A stretch of 64,000 nt of DNA, taken from NCBI RefSeq assembly GCF_947179515.1, contig NC_067473.1, positions 74,853,719-74,917,718 of the forward strand, written 5' to 3'. The first letter of the stretch is position 1, and every line of letters starts with the position of its first letter. Made by a program: the position numbers and the translations under genes. This DNA is from Apodemus sylvaticus (lineage: Eukaryota > Chordata > Mammalia > Rodentia > Muridae). Below are positions 32,481 to 44,578 of the stretch, in pieces. Under the pieces are notes generated by a model that worked only from the letters and a program-made list of their open reading frames with translations, was not told the origin of the DNA and ran no database searches.

Positions 32481-34285
32481 TGGAACATCATGTCATCTTG
32501 GTGATAATCCAAAGTCGGTTCTTGACATTTCCTCTCCCCACTTCTGTTGTGTGTGTTAATATGCCTTTATCTTTTAGTAGAAATCTGTGCTATTTCTTAC
32601 ATGAGGGCACCACAATTCATTGAGTAATTTACCAGTTTACTCTTGAATTGTTTTTGTTTTAAAGAAAACACTGCTTCGAGCATTCCCATTTGTAATTCCA
32701 GAATCTCTACTTGTGTAAGAGCAGAATAGCTGTGATGGCCAATGTGTCTTTAGTCTTACAGATAGAGCAAACAAAGCATCAATTTCTAATGGATACCAGT
32801 ATGACGTTATAGAAATGACCTTTAATCCCAGTTCTTAATTTTATTCTTTTTTAAGGTATGATATGTTTACCATTTTATTGGATGCTTTCTCTACCTATCA
32901 ATTTTAACAATTACACATCAGATGCTCTGAGAGAATGTGGACCAGTTACTAAGTCATTGGAACCATGCCATTGTTTGCTTAATTCTGCTAACGTAGTAAA
33001 GTGTACCATGGGCCTTGCCATGGAAGTCTTAGAATAAACTCTACCTGGTCCTTATAGGTTAGATTTCCATACATTGTCAGGCTGTTTGCTAAGCTAAACT
33101 GGAGACCAGTGATTGATTGTATCAGTGTTCAAGCGAGTGCTTGACCCACCTTCTCTCTCCTCCTTTAGTCCTTGTCTCATTTTAATTATTAAAATTGTAC
33201 TAGCCTCTTTCAGTGAGGCTGATGGGAGAGGTTCCCTCTTTTTAATGGTAAACTTCATGTGTCTTGTTGGAATACTTTAGGTCTCACTCAGTACCCGTGC
33301 CTCCCTCCAGTGCTCCTCACCCAGCCTTAAACCTTAAACCTTAAACCTCTTCAGCCCAAGGGCAGGGCTTCACGTCCTTCCCTGATACCCACATAACTAA
33401 ACCACTTTGGCTACACATCCCCTTGGTGTCTGGGCTCCTGGCTGGCTCTGCTCCTATACCCCTCTTGGTCCTCTTGTTCCCAACTTCTCTGGGTTCTTAG
33501 CTTGTCATAGTCTCTGTCGCCCATCATGGCCCAGTTCAGTCTGGACCCTTCCAGGTGCCTGTGGCTGTTTTCTCCTTCATATCTAAAATACACCTTCTCC
33601 TCAACCATACCTCGGAGCAGTTATGTCCTCATCTTTTTTCATTCAGAAGATACTTTTACCTGTTTTGTGTCAGTCTGTAAAGTTAGATTTCATACCTTCC
33701 TCCTTATTTAGTAGTGTCCGATATATTTTGTTTTCAATTTTATTTCAATTGTTTCCTAGATCTTCAAGTTTAGTAAACAAATTTCCTCTGTAGCTTAGTT
33801 TCAGCTTTCAAGTATAAATCCCACACTTTCTTCGTTAACCACATCTTCAAGTATTATGCATATGAGTCCCTGCAATGCCATTCTGTGTGCCTGCCTCTAA
33901 GATAAACTGGTTCTGCTGATTTCGCACCCAGAGACTTGTCTCGTGTTTTACCACAAACACACCATGATTGGGACTTAATTTGGGGAACTTCTTTGACTAC
34001 TTGTTGAGGATGCCTTTCTCCTGAGGATTGGTTCTGTTTCATCCCCCCGCCCCGTGGTACAGTCTCCTCGAACACTCCCGTACGTGTGAAGGAAGTCCTG
34101 ACAGCAGCTTACTCTGAAAATCACTCTACTTGGCCTATGGCTCCAGATTCTCCCGGGAGCTTTTTCTTCCCCTTTCTCCCAGATCCAGGTATCTGCGCTG
34201 GCTCTTAGAGGCAGTTCAGCATACTCTCCTGCTGCCAGGATCAAGGGCAAGTACAATGCCCTCTCTACTTTTTCCCCTACTGTTT
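32481..34285. other. Intergenic, no gene recognised
   Basis: AT-rich then pyrimidine-rich unique-looking sequence. A short heptamer repeat, CCTTAAA three times in a row, lies at about 33326-33346. Confidence 0.45.
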
Positions 34286-34795
34286 CGTTTATACATATTT
34301 CTAATACAAAACTTTAAATATTTTTTGAGAATTTCACTTATGCACATATTTTGATGATATCCATCCAACCCAGAATCCTGCCCCCCACTCCCTGTTCCCT
34401 ACCCCCTTCCAACCTTGTGTCCACTTTGTTTTTTAATATCCCCCTGATGTGTGCTGCTCATGGGTATGAGATCATTTACTAGAGCATGGTCAACCTAACA
34501 GGGGCTGCACCCTTAAAAAACCTGACTCTCACTTCCCTGAAAGAGATCAATTGTCTATATCTCCTCAGCTAGGGTGGGGGCTTCATGAGCCCCTCCTCCT
34601 TCCATGCTAGGGTGTTGACTAACTTGATCCTATGAAGGCTTTGCACAGGAAGTCACAGATGCGGTGACTTCCTGAGCGCAGCAGTGCTGCCATATGGAGA
34701 AGATGCTGCTTTGCTCTGGCCCTTGTCTGACCCTTACAATCCTTCAGTCCCTGAGCCTTGGGGTGAGAGGATGCAATGCAGATGCAGATTTGTGA
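34286..34795 (-). mobile_element. Old L1 (Lx-type) 3' UTR, antisense
   Basis: The plus strand reads the antisense L1 3' UTR: a TTTTGAGAATTTCACTTATG start, CTCATGGGTATGAG, TAGAGCATGGTCAACCTAAC with AGGGGCTGCACCCTTAAA, CTGACTCTCACTTCCC, CTCCTCAGCTAGGGTGGGGG, TCCATGCTAGGGTGTTGAC, CTTGATCCTATGAAGGCTTT and the segment up to CCCTGAGCCTTGGGGTGAG. It is related to, but more diverged than, the sense copy at 4135. Confidence 0.75.
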
Positions 34796-36885
34796 CTGAG
34801 CACTCACTCTGTGGACGCTGATTTTCTCACAGTTTTAAGTTTCTGTGTTAACCGCTGCCCATAACACAAAGAAACTTGCCTGTGAGGGCTGAGAGCAGTA
34901 TTTATCACTGGGTGTAGAGACACAAAGTCAGAGGGCAGTTTGAAACCACATCCATTTAGCAAAATTATAGTAAATTCACCCTTGGGGCTTATGAGTTCTC
35001 CAGGCACCAGGTCTTGGTCAGACTGACACAGTGCCAGGCACTCACTTTCCTTTGTGGAGTGACCTTTAATCTGTTCAGAAGCCTCCCCAACAGGCCATTG
35101 CACAAGGGGCCTATCTTACCATGTGAGTCATTACTGCAGCTCACAGAGTTCCCAGCAGGATAAGACAATTGATCTGTTTTCTCCCAGCAGCATGTATAAT
35201 TCCTTCTAAATGTTGGCCAGTATGGAAGATGCTTCCTGGATGGCACCAACTTCGTGTTTTCATGTCCTGTAGCCAAAGAATGTGATGTCTTCAGCCTGGA
35301 GTCCTACTCTCATGTTCTGGTGGGCATCCAAGAGCAATGGTATAGTCTTTGCTGTTTTAGGGGTCTCTGGAGAGCCCTTGGCCGAGAACTTGTATCCCAC
35401 AGCTCCCACTTCTCATCAATGTCTTCATGCCTGGAGAATAAGTTAGACCACACAGGGTGAGGAAGTCTCCTTTAGCCCCGGAACTGGAGGGTCTGCCTCC
35501 CGCTTCAGGATTTTCATGTGGCCATCTCTTCAATTTCAAGACATGACAATGGCTGTCCACTATCACAAGGGTCTCTCTCCACCTTCTGAAGAAGAATTCT
35601 TGTCAGCTTCTGTCGACAAATCTGCCAGTCTCCTGCCCACAGCAACACTTTCACGGGCTTGAAGAGGTCTGTGTTCAGCTCCTCCCACAATTCCCACCGC
35701 AATGATAAATAAGTCTGATATGTGCCTTCGAAGAATTTCTTTAATTTTGTTGCAACTTAAACCACATTGGAAGGGTGTTTTGAAGATTTTATCCAGTGAC
35801 TTTTAGGATGAGAAGGTTTCAAGATACCCAGTGAGGATTTTTAGTGGAAGCCAGGTTGTTCCCTTTTGAACCCACATTCAACGCAGCTGACTGCTAACGA
35901 GTCTATCTCAAGCCATTCTTTACTGAAGGCCCTCTCTCCTCTGGAAATAGATTCTCTTGAGTTTTCCATCCCCTTTGCTGTCTACATGGGAAATCACCAT
36001 CTGCTTTATGACCACACAGACTCGTCTGGAACCTCCATGGCCTACAGCTCATTAGAGTGTTACTTTTAGGGGATCTGGGTGGCTACATCCTGGACAAATA
36101 CAGATGGAGATGGAGCTGAAACCCAAAAGTAACAGCTGTGCAGACAAGGACCTTCTGCGCAGCAGGAGCCCCAGGTGATGATTTGGGTAAAGAGGCAGGG
36201 AAGGAGAGGAAGCAGCCATCCGAAGCTCATTTAGGAGACAAATGGTCAGACTCAGTGATGCAGTAGATAAAGTAATAAGTGTTTAGCAAATGAATTAGGA
36301 GTATTGGAAAACAAAGGCTGGGGTATTGGAACTCTAGGCAGCACAAAAGGAAAAGGAGCTGATGTGATACTGCGGCCTTTCAGGTTGCAAGTACTCAGTA
36401 AGATAAACGCAGGAGAGTTATGAAAAGGTCAGTGCGTGGGAGAAGCATCTCTGATCTGTCATGGCCTTCCACTGTATTGGCAAATGCTTGAAATGCACAT
36501 GGATTGATGAAGAGCAGCACCCGCTGCATAATGCAATTAAAGCTTGCTGAAGGAAATAGAGGGAAGCCAGGGCAGCCAGGATGTCCAGCATCAGGAGCAG
36601 CAGCCGCTGCCTGTCACAGAGATGCCTGTTCCTGACCTACAAACTCCTGGTCAACAGGTGTGTTGCTCTAAAAGAAAGAGCAGAGCAGAGAAAGGTACCT
36701 CCAATGCTTTGGCAGTAAAACAAATCCCTTCAGACCTCTCCTTACTCAAGACAAGCCTTGGACCGTCCAGGCTGAGACGGGCAGCTCATGTGGTGGAACT
36801 CCTGAGACCTAGGCCCAGAAATTTCAGTCATCCTTGGGTTCTTAAGGACAAAGCTATTGCAAGAGTCTTTGGTTTGTTCATTGGG
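34796..36885. other. Intergenic; overlapping minus-strand frames around 34.8-35.7 kb of uncertain meaning
   Basis: Four adjacent minus-strand frames (35702-35514, 35566-35357, 35276-34989 and 35103-34804) tile nearly a kilobase. They could be a decayed pseudogene, but I do not recognise a protein family, and there is no tail or target duplication. A plus-strand frame at 36544-36966 runs into a simple repeat and is not credible. Confidence 0.35.
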
Positions 36886-36933
36886 TCTATCTATCTATCT
36901 ATCTACCTACCTACCTACCTATCTATCTATCTT
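36886..36933. repeat. (TATC)n/(TACC)n microsatellite
   Basis: About twelve tetranucleotide units, with TACC variants in the centre. Confidence 0.95.
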
Positions 36934-37261
36934 TTAAGGAGGCAGGCTGTAAATGAAATCTTTTAAATGGAAAGATAAATGGTCTCAAAAACTTATGAAA
37001 AGTACATGGTCCTGGACTGAATAAAAACTAGAAAAGGAACTGAATTCCAGCTTCCATCTCTCTGCCTTCCCTCTGTAGATAAAGTGTCATTATTCTTACT
37101 GAGCTCCTGTCACCATCGACGCCCCAGCCATGATGACTGGGCCCCCAAATAGACCTAACTTTCTTAATTTGCTCTTGTCAGACCTTCTGTCCCAGAAATG
37201 CTGGAAGTAACTAACACAAACTGTCAGTTTTCTCTGACATGGAAGGTTAAAAGTATGCGTA

Positions 37262-37412
37262 GCTGGTTGGCTGGTTTTGGTTTCTACACAGGGTTTCTCT
37301 GTGTAGTCTTGGCTGTCCTGGAACTTGCTCTGTAAACCTGGCTGTCCTCACACTCAGATCTGTCTGCCTCCTGACTGCTGGGATTAAAGGTGAGTACCAG
37401 CACCATCTGGGA
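37262..37412 (-). mobile_element. SINE B1
   Basis: Minus-oriented: CAGGGTTTCTCTGTGTAGTC, GGCTGTCCTGGAACTTGCTC, CTGCCTCCTGACTGCTGGGA and TTAAAGGTGAGTACCAGCAC follow the 7SL-derived B1 consensus, with moderate divergence. Confidence 0.88.
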
Positions 37413-37539
37413 GTTTATTTTGTTCAGTCTGGAGGTTGGTAAGACGCTACTTGTATTCAAAGGCTAAATTCTGTAAAGCAGGATCCGGTTGTCTCCCTTA
37501 AAGAAGAGGAGATTCTTGCATATACCAGCTTTTGTTGCA

Positions 37540-37900
37540 TAAACCTTGCCCCCTGAATTATCCCTGATTGGTTAATAAAGATGCCTACAGCCTGGCAGAA
37601 GAGAAGGGGTGGAGCAAAGGTTCCTGAGCTTGGGCGATCTCAGGCAGACACTACAAGGAGAGGAGGAAGAAGGAAGAAGTCACCGTGTGTGTGTGGGGGG
37701 CGGGGGGGTGTTGGTGGACTGTGAGCACATGGCCATGAGGCCTGGCCTCTTGGGAGTAGAAGCAGCCCAGGTGGAACAGGGCAAGTGATATCTTGGGGTT
37801 ATTGACCAGGAAGTAGAAAAAATAGCACAGAGGGTTGACATCTCCCAGCTTTTAAGTGCTTATTAAGTGCTTTTAAGGCTTATTATAAAACCTAACAGGG
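37540..37900 (+). mobile_element. LTR-like repeat
   Basis: CCTTGCCCCCTGAATTATCC, CTGATTGGTTAATAAAGATG with CCTACAGCCTGG and a later purine-rich body resemble a rodent LTR family. It contains a GTGTGTGTGTGGGGGGCG stretch near 37684. Boundaries and family are uncertain. Confidence 0.4.
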
Positions 37901-38143
37901 GAGCATGGAACATGGCCTTGGTGTATGACCCTATGTGTATGTCTCTGCTGCTTCCTGACCCTGTGAGTTGAGAGGCTGTGCTGTACACATCTCTGCCCCA
38001 CATCCTCCAGCATTATCCTCTGCTTCAATACCACCCAGAAACAACTGAATCAGTCCACCATGCCTGAAGCCTCTGAAAACACTAGCCCCAACAAATCTTC
38101 TCTTTTGTAATTTATTTCTCTCAGATACTTATGATCGTGGAAA
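37901..38143. other. Intergenic sequence
   Basis: Nothing recognised. Confidence 0.35.
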
Positions 38144-38166
38144 ACACACACACACACACACACACA
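38144..38166. repeat. (CA)n microsatellite
   Basis: About 11 CA units. Confidence 0.9.
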
Positions 38167-38320
38167 AACTCACTGACTGAGCTACCAAATGTCAAGTGAC
38201 CCCTCCCTTTCCTCAGACAATGCAGTCTTCCAACCAAGGCATTGTCTTTCTGCTCATTTCTCAGCACCAGAAGCATCCCACACCAATGTTTTCCTCCACC
38301 TAAGGCTTCATTGCCTTCCA

Positions 38321-38430
38321 TTCTTCTTCTTCTTCTTCTTCTTCTTCTTCTTCTTCTTCTTCTTCTTCTTCTTCTTCTTCTTCTTCTTCTTCTTCTCTCT
38401 CTCTCTCTCTCACATACACACACACAGCGC
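38321..38430. repeat. (TTC)n(TC)n(CA)n compound microsatellite
   Basis: About 25 uninterrupted TTC units (38321-38395) run into CT and then CA repeats. This is the longest trinucleotide tract of the window. The poly-Arg, poly-Phe and poly-Leu frames across it are artefacts. Confidence 0.97.
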
Positions 38431-39650
38431 ACACACACTCTCACTCATATTCCAGGTGCAAAAAAGGAAAGGGGGTGAAAACCCTCTACTTCTTTGATAC
38501 AATGTCCGTTAGTGGGGGAGCCCTAATGATACCAAGCTAACTATACAAACTAGAGACATCATGGAATGGTGGAGCCAAGGAGAAGATCCTAAAACTAGCC
38601 AGGTATGGTAGTTGCATCGAATGAGCTGCCTATAAAGAAACAAGAAGACCTATGACTTTGTTTGCAATAACATTAATGCAGCCAAATACAGTAGGGAAAC
38701 AGGCTGTGATGAAACAAAACAAAACAGCACAATTACAGGCTCAGAACTCCATAGCCTGCCAGCAAAATAAATAAATAAATAAAAATGTCTTCTTGAAATA
38801 ATAACAGTAAAATACATTTTCAAACAAAACTGACACTTTTTTTAAATTTTTATCACCAGGCTTTCTAAAGAATTTACTTGAAGTAGGAAGATGGGATTGA
38901 CTAGTTCTAAGAACACAAAAACCAAAGCAGCAAAAGTAAGATTTGTATAGAGACATTCTATGTGACAAAGCCCAGGAAACCAGCTAAGAAAATTACTCTT
39001 TTCAACATATGAATCTGAGAAAATTGGTTTGTGGTAAAAAAAAAATAATAATAATAAAATTGAACCTCTACTGAATAACATACAGAGCATGCAAAATTGA
39101 TTCTAAGTAGATTAAATTCTTAAATGGAAAGACAAAACAATAAGGTCTTTAGATTGAAATTATACGAATATGGTTTTAAGACTTCAGGGTAAGAGAGTAT
39201 TTTTTGAAGAAGCATCTGTATGGCCCTGGTCAAACTTCATAAGAAAGAAAACTAATAGGCATGAAGGTGAGAAAGGGAAGCAGGGAAGGGGAGGAGAGAT
39301 GGGGCGGCAGGGAGAAGGCAGAGGGTGGCGTGACCCTGGTCAGTGTGCCTTATGCCCATGCGTGAAACAAAGGGCAAATGTCATTAATAAAAATATGAGA
39401 CTAACAAAAAATGGATCCAGGAAAGGAAATGGTTAAACTTTACTACATCAAAATGATCTAGTTCTATTCATCAATGGATTGCCAAAGAGAAAAACGACCC
39501 ACACGGCTCAGGAGACAACAAAAACCAAATATTCACAGATATGAAAAGCACCTGCACATTCATTTAAAAATGGCAGACAAAGCACACTGTGAGGTGGGGA
39601 GAACTATTTGAGTAGACATCACGAAGAAGGGTGTGGTCGAAATCTATAGG
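38431..39650. other. Intergenic, no gene recognised
   Basis: AT-rich. A CAATAAATAAATAAAT-type run lies near 38765. Confidence 0.45.
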
Positions 39651-39654
39651 ACAA

Positions 39655-40284
39655 GGACTGCCTCTTATTATGTACCCAAAGAACATTTACATTGGTTGGT
39701 CAAAGGCCCTTGGGTGCCTTGGCTCAGGCCAAGCTCAGTCCCTGGTTTCTGCCCAAGGCTGAGTTTTTCACCTCAGTCATGTCTGAGCAGCTGCCTTTAA
39801 GATGAAATTCAGAAAGGACCCTGCTCACGTTAAGGAACTGTTGTGAAAATCTGCAAGGAGATTAAAATTCCACACTTAGGAAAGTCTTCGCTTGAAGCAG
39901 AAACTTAAGGGTTCTTTGGAGAGTCAGCTGTGTTGGATGGTGTTTTGCTGGGACAAACTCCTGAAGAAGTGTTTTCCTGAAGTGGACACAGGTGAAAGAC
40001 TAAGGCAGACTAGTAAAGGAATGTTTCACTGAAGCAGACACAGGAGAGGATGTTCTGGCAAAGCAAGCACATGAAAGGCCACATGATAAAGACATCTTTG
40101 CTAACAGCACACATGTATTGGTCCACCTTACATTGTATAGTTGAACTGCATTTGTCAGGACTCTGAGAACTCAGGATGATTGGATACACATGCTGAGGCA
40201 AGGCACGGGGAGGACACAAGTTTGGAGAGCATAAATAGGATTCCACAGAGTGAGGAGACAGAGCTTGGCTTGCTGGTATAGCTA
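39655..40284 (+). mobile_element. ERVL-type LTR (solo), with TATA box
   Basis: A TGTGTTGGATGGTGTTTTGC segment, the repeated phrase CTGAAG(C/T)(A/G)GACACAGG at 39977 and 40034, GGACTCTGAGAACTCAGGAT and GGCAAGGCACGGGGAGGACA lead to a TATA-like CATAAATAGG at 40230-40239, then the start of the R region. I recall this as a common rodent LTR family. The matching internal region and second LTR are absent, so it is called solo. Retained TATA-type promoters in such LTRs can drive host transcripts; no evidence of that is visible here. Confidence 0.6.
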
Positions 40285-40690
40285 TGTCTTAGTAAGGGTT
40301 TCTATTTCTGCACAAACATCACAACTAAGAAGCAAGTTGGGGAGGAAAGAGTTTATTCTGCTTACACTTCCACACAGCTGTTCATCACAAAAGGAAGTCA
40401 GGACTGGAACTCAAGCAGGCCAGGAAGCAGGAGCTGATGCAGAGGCTATGGAGGGGATGTTCCTTACTGGCTTGCTTCCCCTGGCTTGCTCAGCTTGCAT
40501 GTTTATAGAACCCAAGACCACCAGCCCAGGATGGCACCACCCATGATGGGTCCTCTCCCCTTGATCACTAATTGAGAAAATGCCTTACAGCTGGGTCTCA
40601 TGGAGGCACTTCCTCAACTGAAGCTCCTTTCTCTGTGATAACTCCAGCCTGGGTCAAGTTGGCACACAAAACCAGCCAGGACAAGCTAGC
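40285..40690. mobile_element. Rodent interspersed repeat, family R2
   Basis: AAGTTGGGGAGGAAAGAGTT, AGGAAGTCAGGACTGGAACT, GCAGGAGCTGATGCAGAGGC, GGCTTGCTCAGCTTGCATG and GATGGCACCACCCATGATGG follow one another as in the common rodent repeat, ending ...GTCAAGTTGGCACACAAAAC. It directly abuts the LTR on its left. The 98- and 97-codon frames here are this repeat, not genes. Confidence 0.7.
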
Positions 40691-42118
40691 TGTGCAACAC
40701 TTGTGGGTCTATCATGTCACTGATCTTCACTTCCCTGAGAAAGGCACAGCTGAGAACGTCTGGTCTTCCTGTTGGTCTCTCCTGCTCACTGGAACTGAGG
40801 CTGAGGCCTGGCTGTGTCTGCTAGGTCATGTCACTACTGTTGCTAACCTGACTCTCCTGAATTAGACTGTTGAAGTGTTTGTGAGTGGATCAAGCTGCCA
40901 CTGCCTGCTAACCTATAATTTGAACTGTTGATTTCCAGACAACACAGATTGGAGTTGCTCCAACGAACCTTTCTACACAGGTCCACTTCCCTGTATCCTT
41001 TCCTTCCCACGACCTCTGGTGGGTGGTGGGCTACAAGGGAAGTTAACATGTTTAGGGATCATCATTAAAAATAAGGTTTGAAAGAATTAAAGTTACACTT
41101 GCTGGTGAAAATATGGCTAACTGTTCACAAGGGTATTCAAGGATGAGAATCAAGGGACCTCAACCAATGGGAAATGTTTCCCTTAACAATAGAAGAGAGC
41201 ATTGTTCTTTGTCCTAACTCAGGGCTCATCTCATAGTCCTGGAAAGCACACCTGTCTCCCACTACCCTGGTCTCTCTCCTCTTCCATATTTCCATGATTT
41301 CCTAATAGATTTTTCTCCAAACCACAAAGATTACTTTAGGAAGATAAATCACAAAATAAAATTCATAGTAGTTAAAACCATACATGGTAGAATTTTGTGT
41401 AACTAAAAACTGACAAGAAATAGTATCAGATGTCCTATCTGGAAAATGTAAAGCAGGTAAACTGGATCTGGTACTAATAATGATCTCAGAAAGAAGCACC
41501 TAAGAGTGTCTATAGAGTAGAGTTTGACAGGACCCCAGTCCCTCTTTAAAAAAGGAATCCATCACATTGAAAATAATCCTGAAAAAAATAAAAAATGGAA
41601 AGAAATAAAGGCAGCATATCTTTTATACAGAAAATCAGTGAAGTCTCTGAAAGATACTGCATCATCCTGATTAAGCAGGTTTTTCTTTTCAAATTTTCTT
41701 AGAGGTTAGGAAGTGTAGCCAGGTGTGTCTTCCATGGAAGTCATTCTTGCCAGTGAAATAATTTGTGTTTAGTAGGCAGCACTAGGCAAAGCAGAAGATA
41801 ATGGGTGTTTATCAGTCACCTGGTGTCAGTCATGAAGAGTGATTTATGTGTGATAGATAGGTTTTTGTAGTGAACATTTATGGAATACCAGCTGTATGCC
41901 TCTTAGTGTGCAAGCATCAGAAGTAAAGAGGCCCTCGGTGAGAGGAATGCTCCTAGTCCTGCAGCTACTTGATGTATGGGGGTGGGAGGGAAACGGAACT
42001 CAAAGGAGGAGGGGAGAGAGGAATGGGGGAGACGTGCATGAGGCAGTTCCAGGAGGAAGGGGCCTGGTAGTGGGATGTAAAGTGAGTACATAAATAATTT
42101 TTTTTAAAATTCAAAAGA
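40691..42118. other. Intergenic, no gene recognised
   Basis: A G-rich purine stretch lies at about 41970-42060. No coding frame with support. Confidence 0.45.
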
Positions 42119-42202
42119 GGAAGAAGGGAAGAAAGAGAGGAAGGAAGGAAGGAAGGAAGGAAGGAAGGAAGGAAGGAAGGAAGGAAGGAAGGAAGGAAGG
42201 AC
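42119..42202. repeat. (GGAA)n microsatellite
   Basis: About 16 nearly perfect GGAA units after a diverged GA-rich lead. Confidence 0.95.
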
Positions 42203-43142
42203 AGGAGAAAGAAAAGAAAGAGGCCAATGAGACATCAAGGCCTGCCCTTGAGGACCTGCATACACACCGAAACTTCAGACATATGCCTGAGATCTGTTTG
42301 CTTGGGGTTCCCCTACTCAGTTCTATTTACAGTTCTATAAATTGTAGACATGCACATGAAGATGCCACTTACAAATGATATAATATCACCCTGAGATAAT
42401 GCCAGGTGGGTGATCACTTCCAAACAGCGGCTTCTAAATTTTCAGTTACTTACGCACTTTGCCAGCCTTAGGCATAAGTATCAAGACCTCTGAAACACTG
42501 CGCTGGAAATATGAAGTTGTGGTTTTACATTCTCTAACAGCCTTGTCTTAATTTAACCTGTCAGGATCGGTTTATCCTGTCCGTCCTCCCTAAAATCAAA
42601 CCATTAATTTCCTCAAACTGTCAGTACACATATCACCTTCAGGATAAATCTATCAAATGAAACCTGACACCTCCCAGGCTTTGCCATCGTTAGGTGGTGA
42701 TTAATGTTAAAAACTCCCATTCATCTTGAACACCCCCTTTCGAATTATGACATTTTATGAATGGTAGAGGATGTTGTGTTCCTGAGTAGCTCAGTCTGGT
42801 ATCCAGGTGCTTCCCTCAGCTCCTAAGACAATGCATCTGGAGCTCTCCTAAAACATCAGGAAGATCCAGGGCTAGATGTGTCCCCACCAGGGCAACACAA
42901 GGACCCTGGAACTGTGTGTTGATTCTCTATGACTCTAAAGCTCAGGATGATCACATTTCAGACTTTGGTCACAACAAACAGTAGGCTCCCAGAGACCAGT
43001 CTCTGAGGCTATCATGAACTGTTATTTAAAACTTACAGCTTTCTACTATGCCCACTACTTTACAGTTCCTAAGAAAAACTCCATTGCCTGGAGCCTTCTG
43101 GTTCTGCAGTGTCTTTTAAACTTGTCTTTCTGCCTCCCTCCA
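42203..43142. other. Intergenic, no gene recognised
   Basis: Nothing recognised. Confidence 0.45.
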
Positions 43143-43223
43143 ACACACTCACACACACACACACACACACACACCCACACACATGCATGTGCGCATGCAG
43201 ATGATGCACAGACATGCATGTAT

Positions 43224-43271
<48 letters not shown>
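43143..43271. repeat. (CA)n and (CT)n microsatellites separated by ~40 bp
   Basis: CA run at 43143-43182; GCATGTGCGCATGC palindromic spacer; CT run of about 23 units at 43225-43271. The frames of alternating His/Thr, Ser/Leu or Arg/Glu are artefacts. Confidence 0.96.
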
Positions 43272-43274
<3 letters not shown>

Positions 43275-43800
43275 ATTTGTAACTCTCTCAATCAGCCCTC
43301 TACCCTTCCTTCCCATGGATCTTTGTGTTTTTCTGCTTGTAATATTTTTCCTCTCTCCTCCCCCTGTTTCTCTCCTCCAGCCTCTGATTAAAGGTCAGTT
43401 CCTCAAGAGCCCTTAGCCTAAATCTCCAGAGAAGTGGTATACATTATCAAGGCTCCTTCTCTCATCACTGTCTCACCCACTGGCTTACTGATCTGCCTCC
43501 TGTGCACCTCTTCTCTCTTGGTAGCCATCAGCACGCTGCCCTGTGGATCCAGGAGGAGCCTGTGCCCTTGGATCTGCGCACACCGATGCTCGGCTCAGCA
43601 GGGTTAGCTTGCTAGGTTTTCACTCCAGTTGGTGTGCAGCATTCCAGGAGAGCCCATGCAGAGACACAGAGACAAGCTAACACACCTCATAGGGTTCCTT
43701 CCCCTCAGAGAACATTGATTTACTCTGCCTTTTATCCAATGCTCTGAAAGAAGTTGCTTCCTGTATTTTCCAGGTATAGAGTAGTTTGTCACTACAGAAC
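43272..43800. other. Intergenic sequence
   Basis: No gene recognised. Confidence 0.4.
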
Positions 43801-44439
43801 TATGTCAGCCAGTCTTTTTTATGCTGTGACCACTTATCTGAGATGGCAACTTAAGCAAGAAAGGATGTATTTCTAGGACTTTAGGTTCTAGGACTGTCAG
43901 GCCATTAATTCTCCTAAGGATATTTGCTCCAAAGACACAGCCCCAGAGACTTTGTTCTGCCAACTAAACCCACTTCTATAGAGTCCCTGTCCCTCAACAG
44001 TCAGATCCCTTTAAGCGAACCACTGATTAGAGCAGAGTCCTCTGGGAAGACACTGGCAGACACACCACAAGGTGTGCTTTCATAATCTCCCAGGAGGCTC
44101 CATCCACCCACATCAGAAATGAAGACAGAGAATCAGAAGGATTAACCACATACCAAGGGCTCATAGAGAGCACTATAATAAAACCCAAGCCTCATGCCCT
44201 GGTTTATACAAAACGCCATCTAATCTGGTCCCTCTTCCTTGAACCCATCCATCACCACTCCCTGTTAGGCCTCTATGCCTCAGACCTGACCACTTCCAAT
44301 CACAGTTCTTGGCACTGCTGTGCTTTCTGTCTGGATCTTGGAGCCTGTGTGTGCTGTCAGTACAGCCACTGGTTATTTGCAGAATGCATGTCACATTCTA
44401 ACATTTTCAGAAGTTTTTAATTTCTTTATTTTTGCTGTG
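43801..44439. other. Intergenic; possible diverged interspersed repeat at its left end
   Basis: A TTTTTTATGCTGTGACCA start and AAGAAAGGATGTATTTCTAG hint at an old R1/R2-related copy at 43801-44060, but blocks further in do not align clearly. Confidence 0.3.
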
Positions 44440-44578
44440 GATGAGGTGAGTGGTGGAGAGGGTAGGGGACAAAGGACAACTTGCAGGAGCCAGTTTTGTC
44501 CTTTCACCTGGTGGGTCCTGGAGACTGAACTGAGATCTTTGGACTTGATGGCCAACTCCCTCACCTGCCGAGCCGTTC
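44440..44578 (-). mobile_element. SINE of B3/B4 type
   Basis: AGGGGACAAAGGACAACTTG with CAGGAGCCAGTTTTGTCC, ACCTGGTGGGTCCTGGAGAC and TGAACTGAGATCTTTGGACT then CTCACCTGCCGAGCC follow the antisense consensus to the tRNA-related head. Confidence 0.6.

Noticed and set aside
36544..36966. 140-codon plus-strand frame
   Set aside because: Its C-terminus is a translated TATC/TACC microsatellite and its N-terminus shows no family resemblance.
38121..38497. Poly-Arg, poly-Phe and poly-Leu frames
   Set aside because: All three are translations of the same TTC repeat in different frames.
40250..40865. Two adjacent ~97-codon frames resembling a small operon-like arrangement
   Set aside because: The left frame and the first part of the right one lie in a common interspersed repeat (family R2), the rest is unremarkable flank, and the genome is mammalian.
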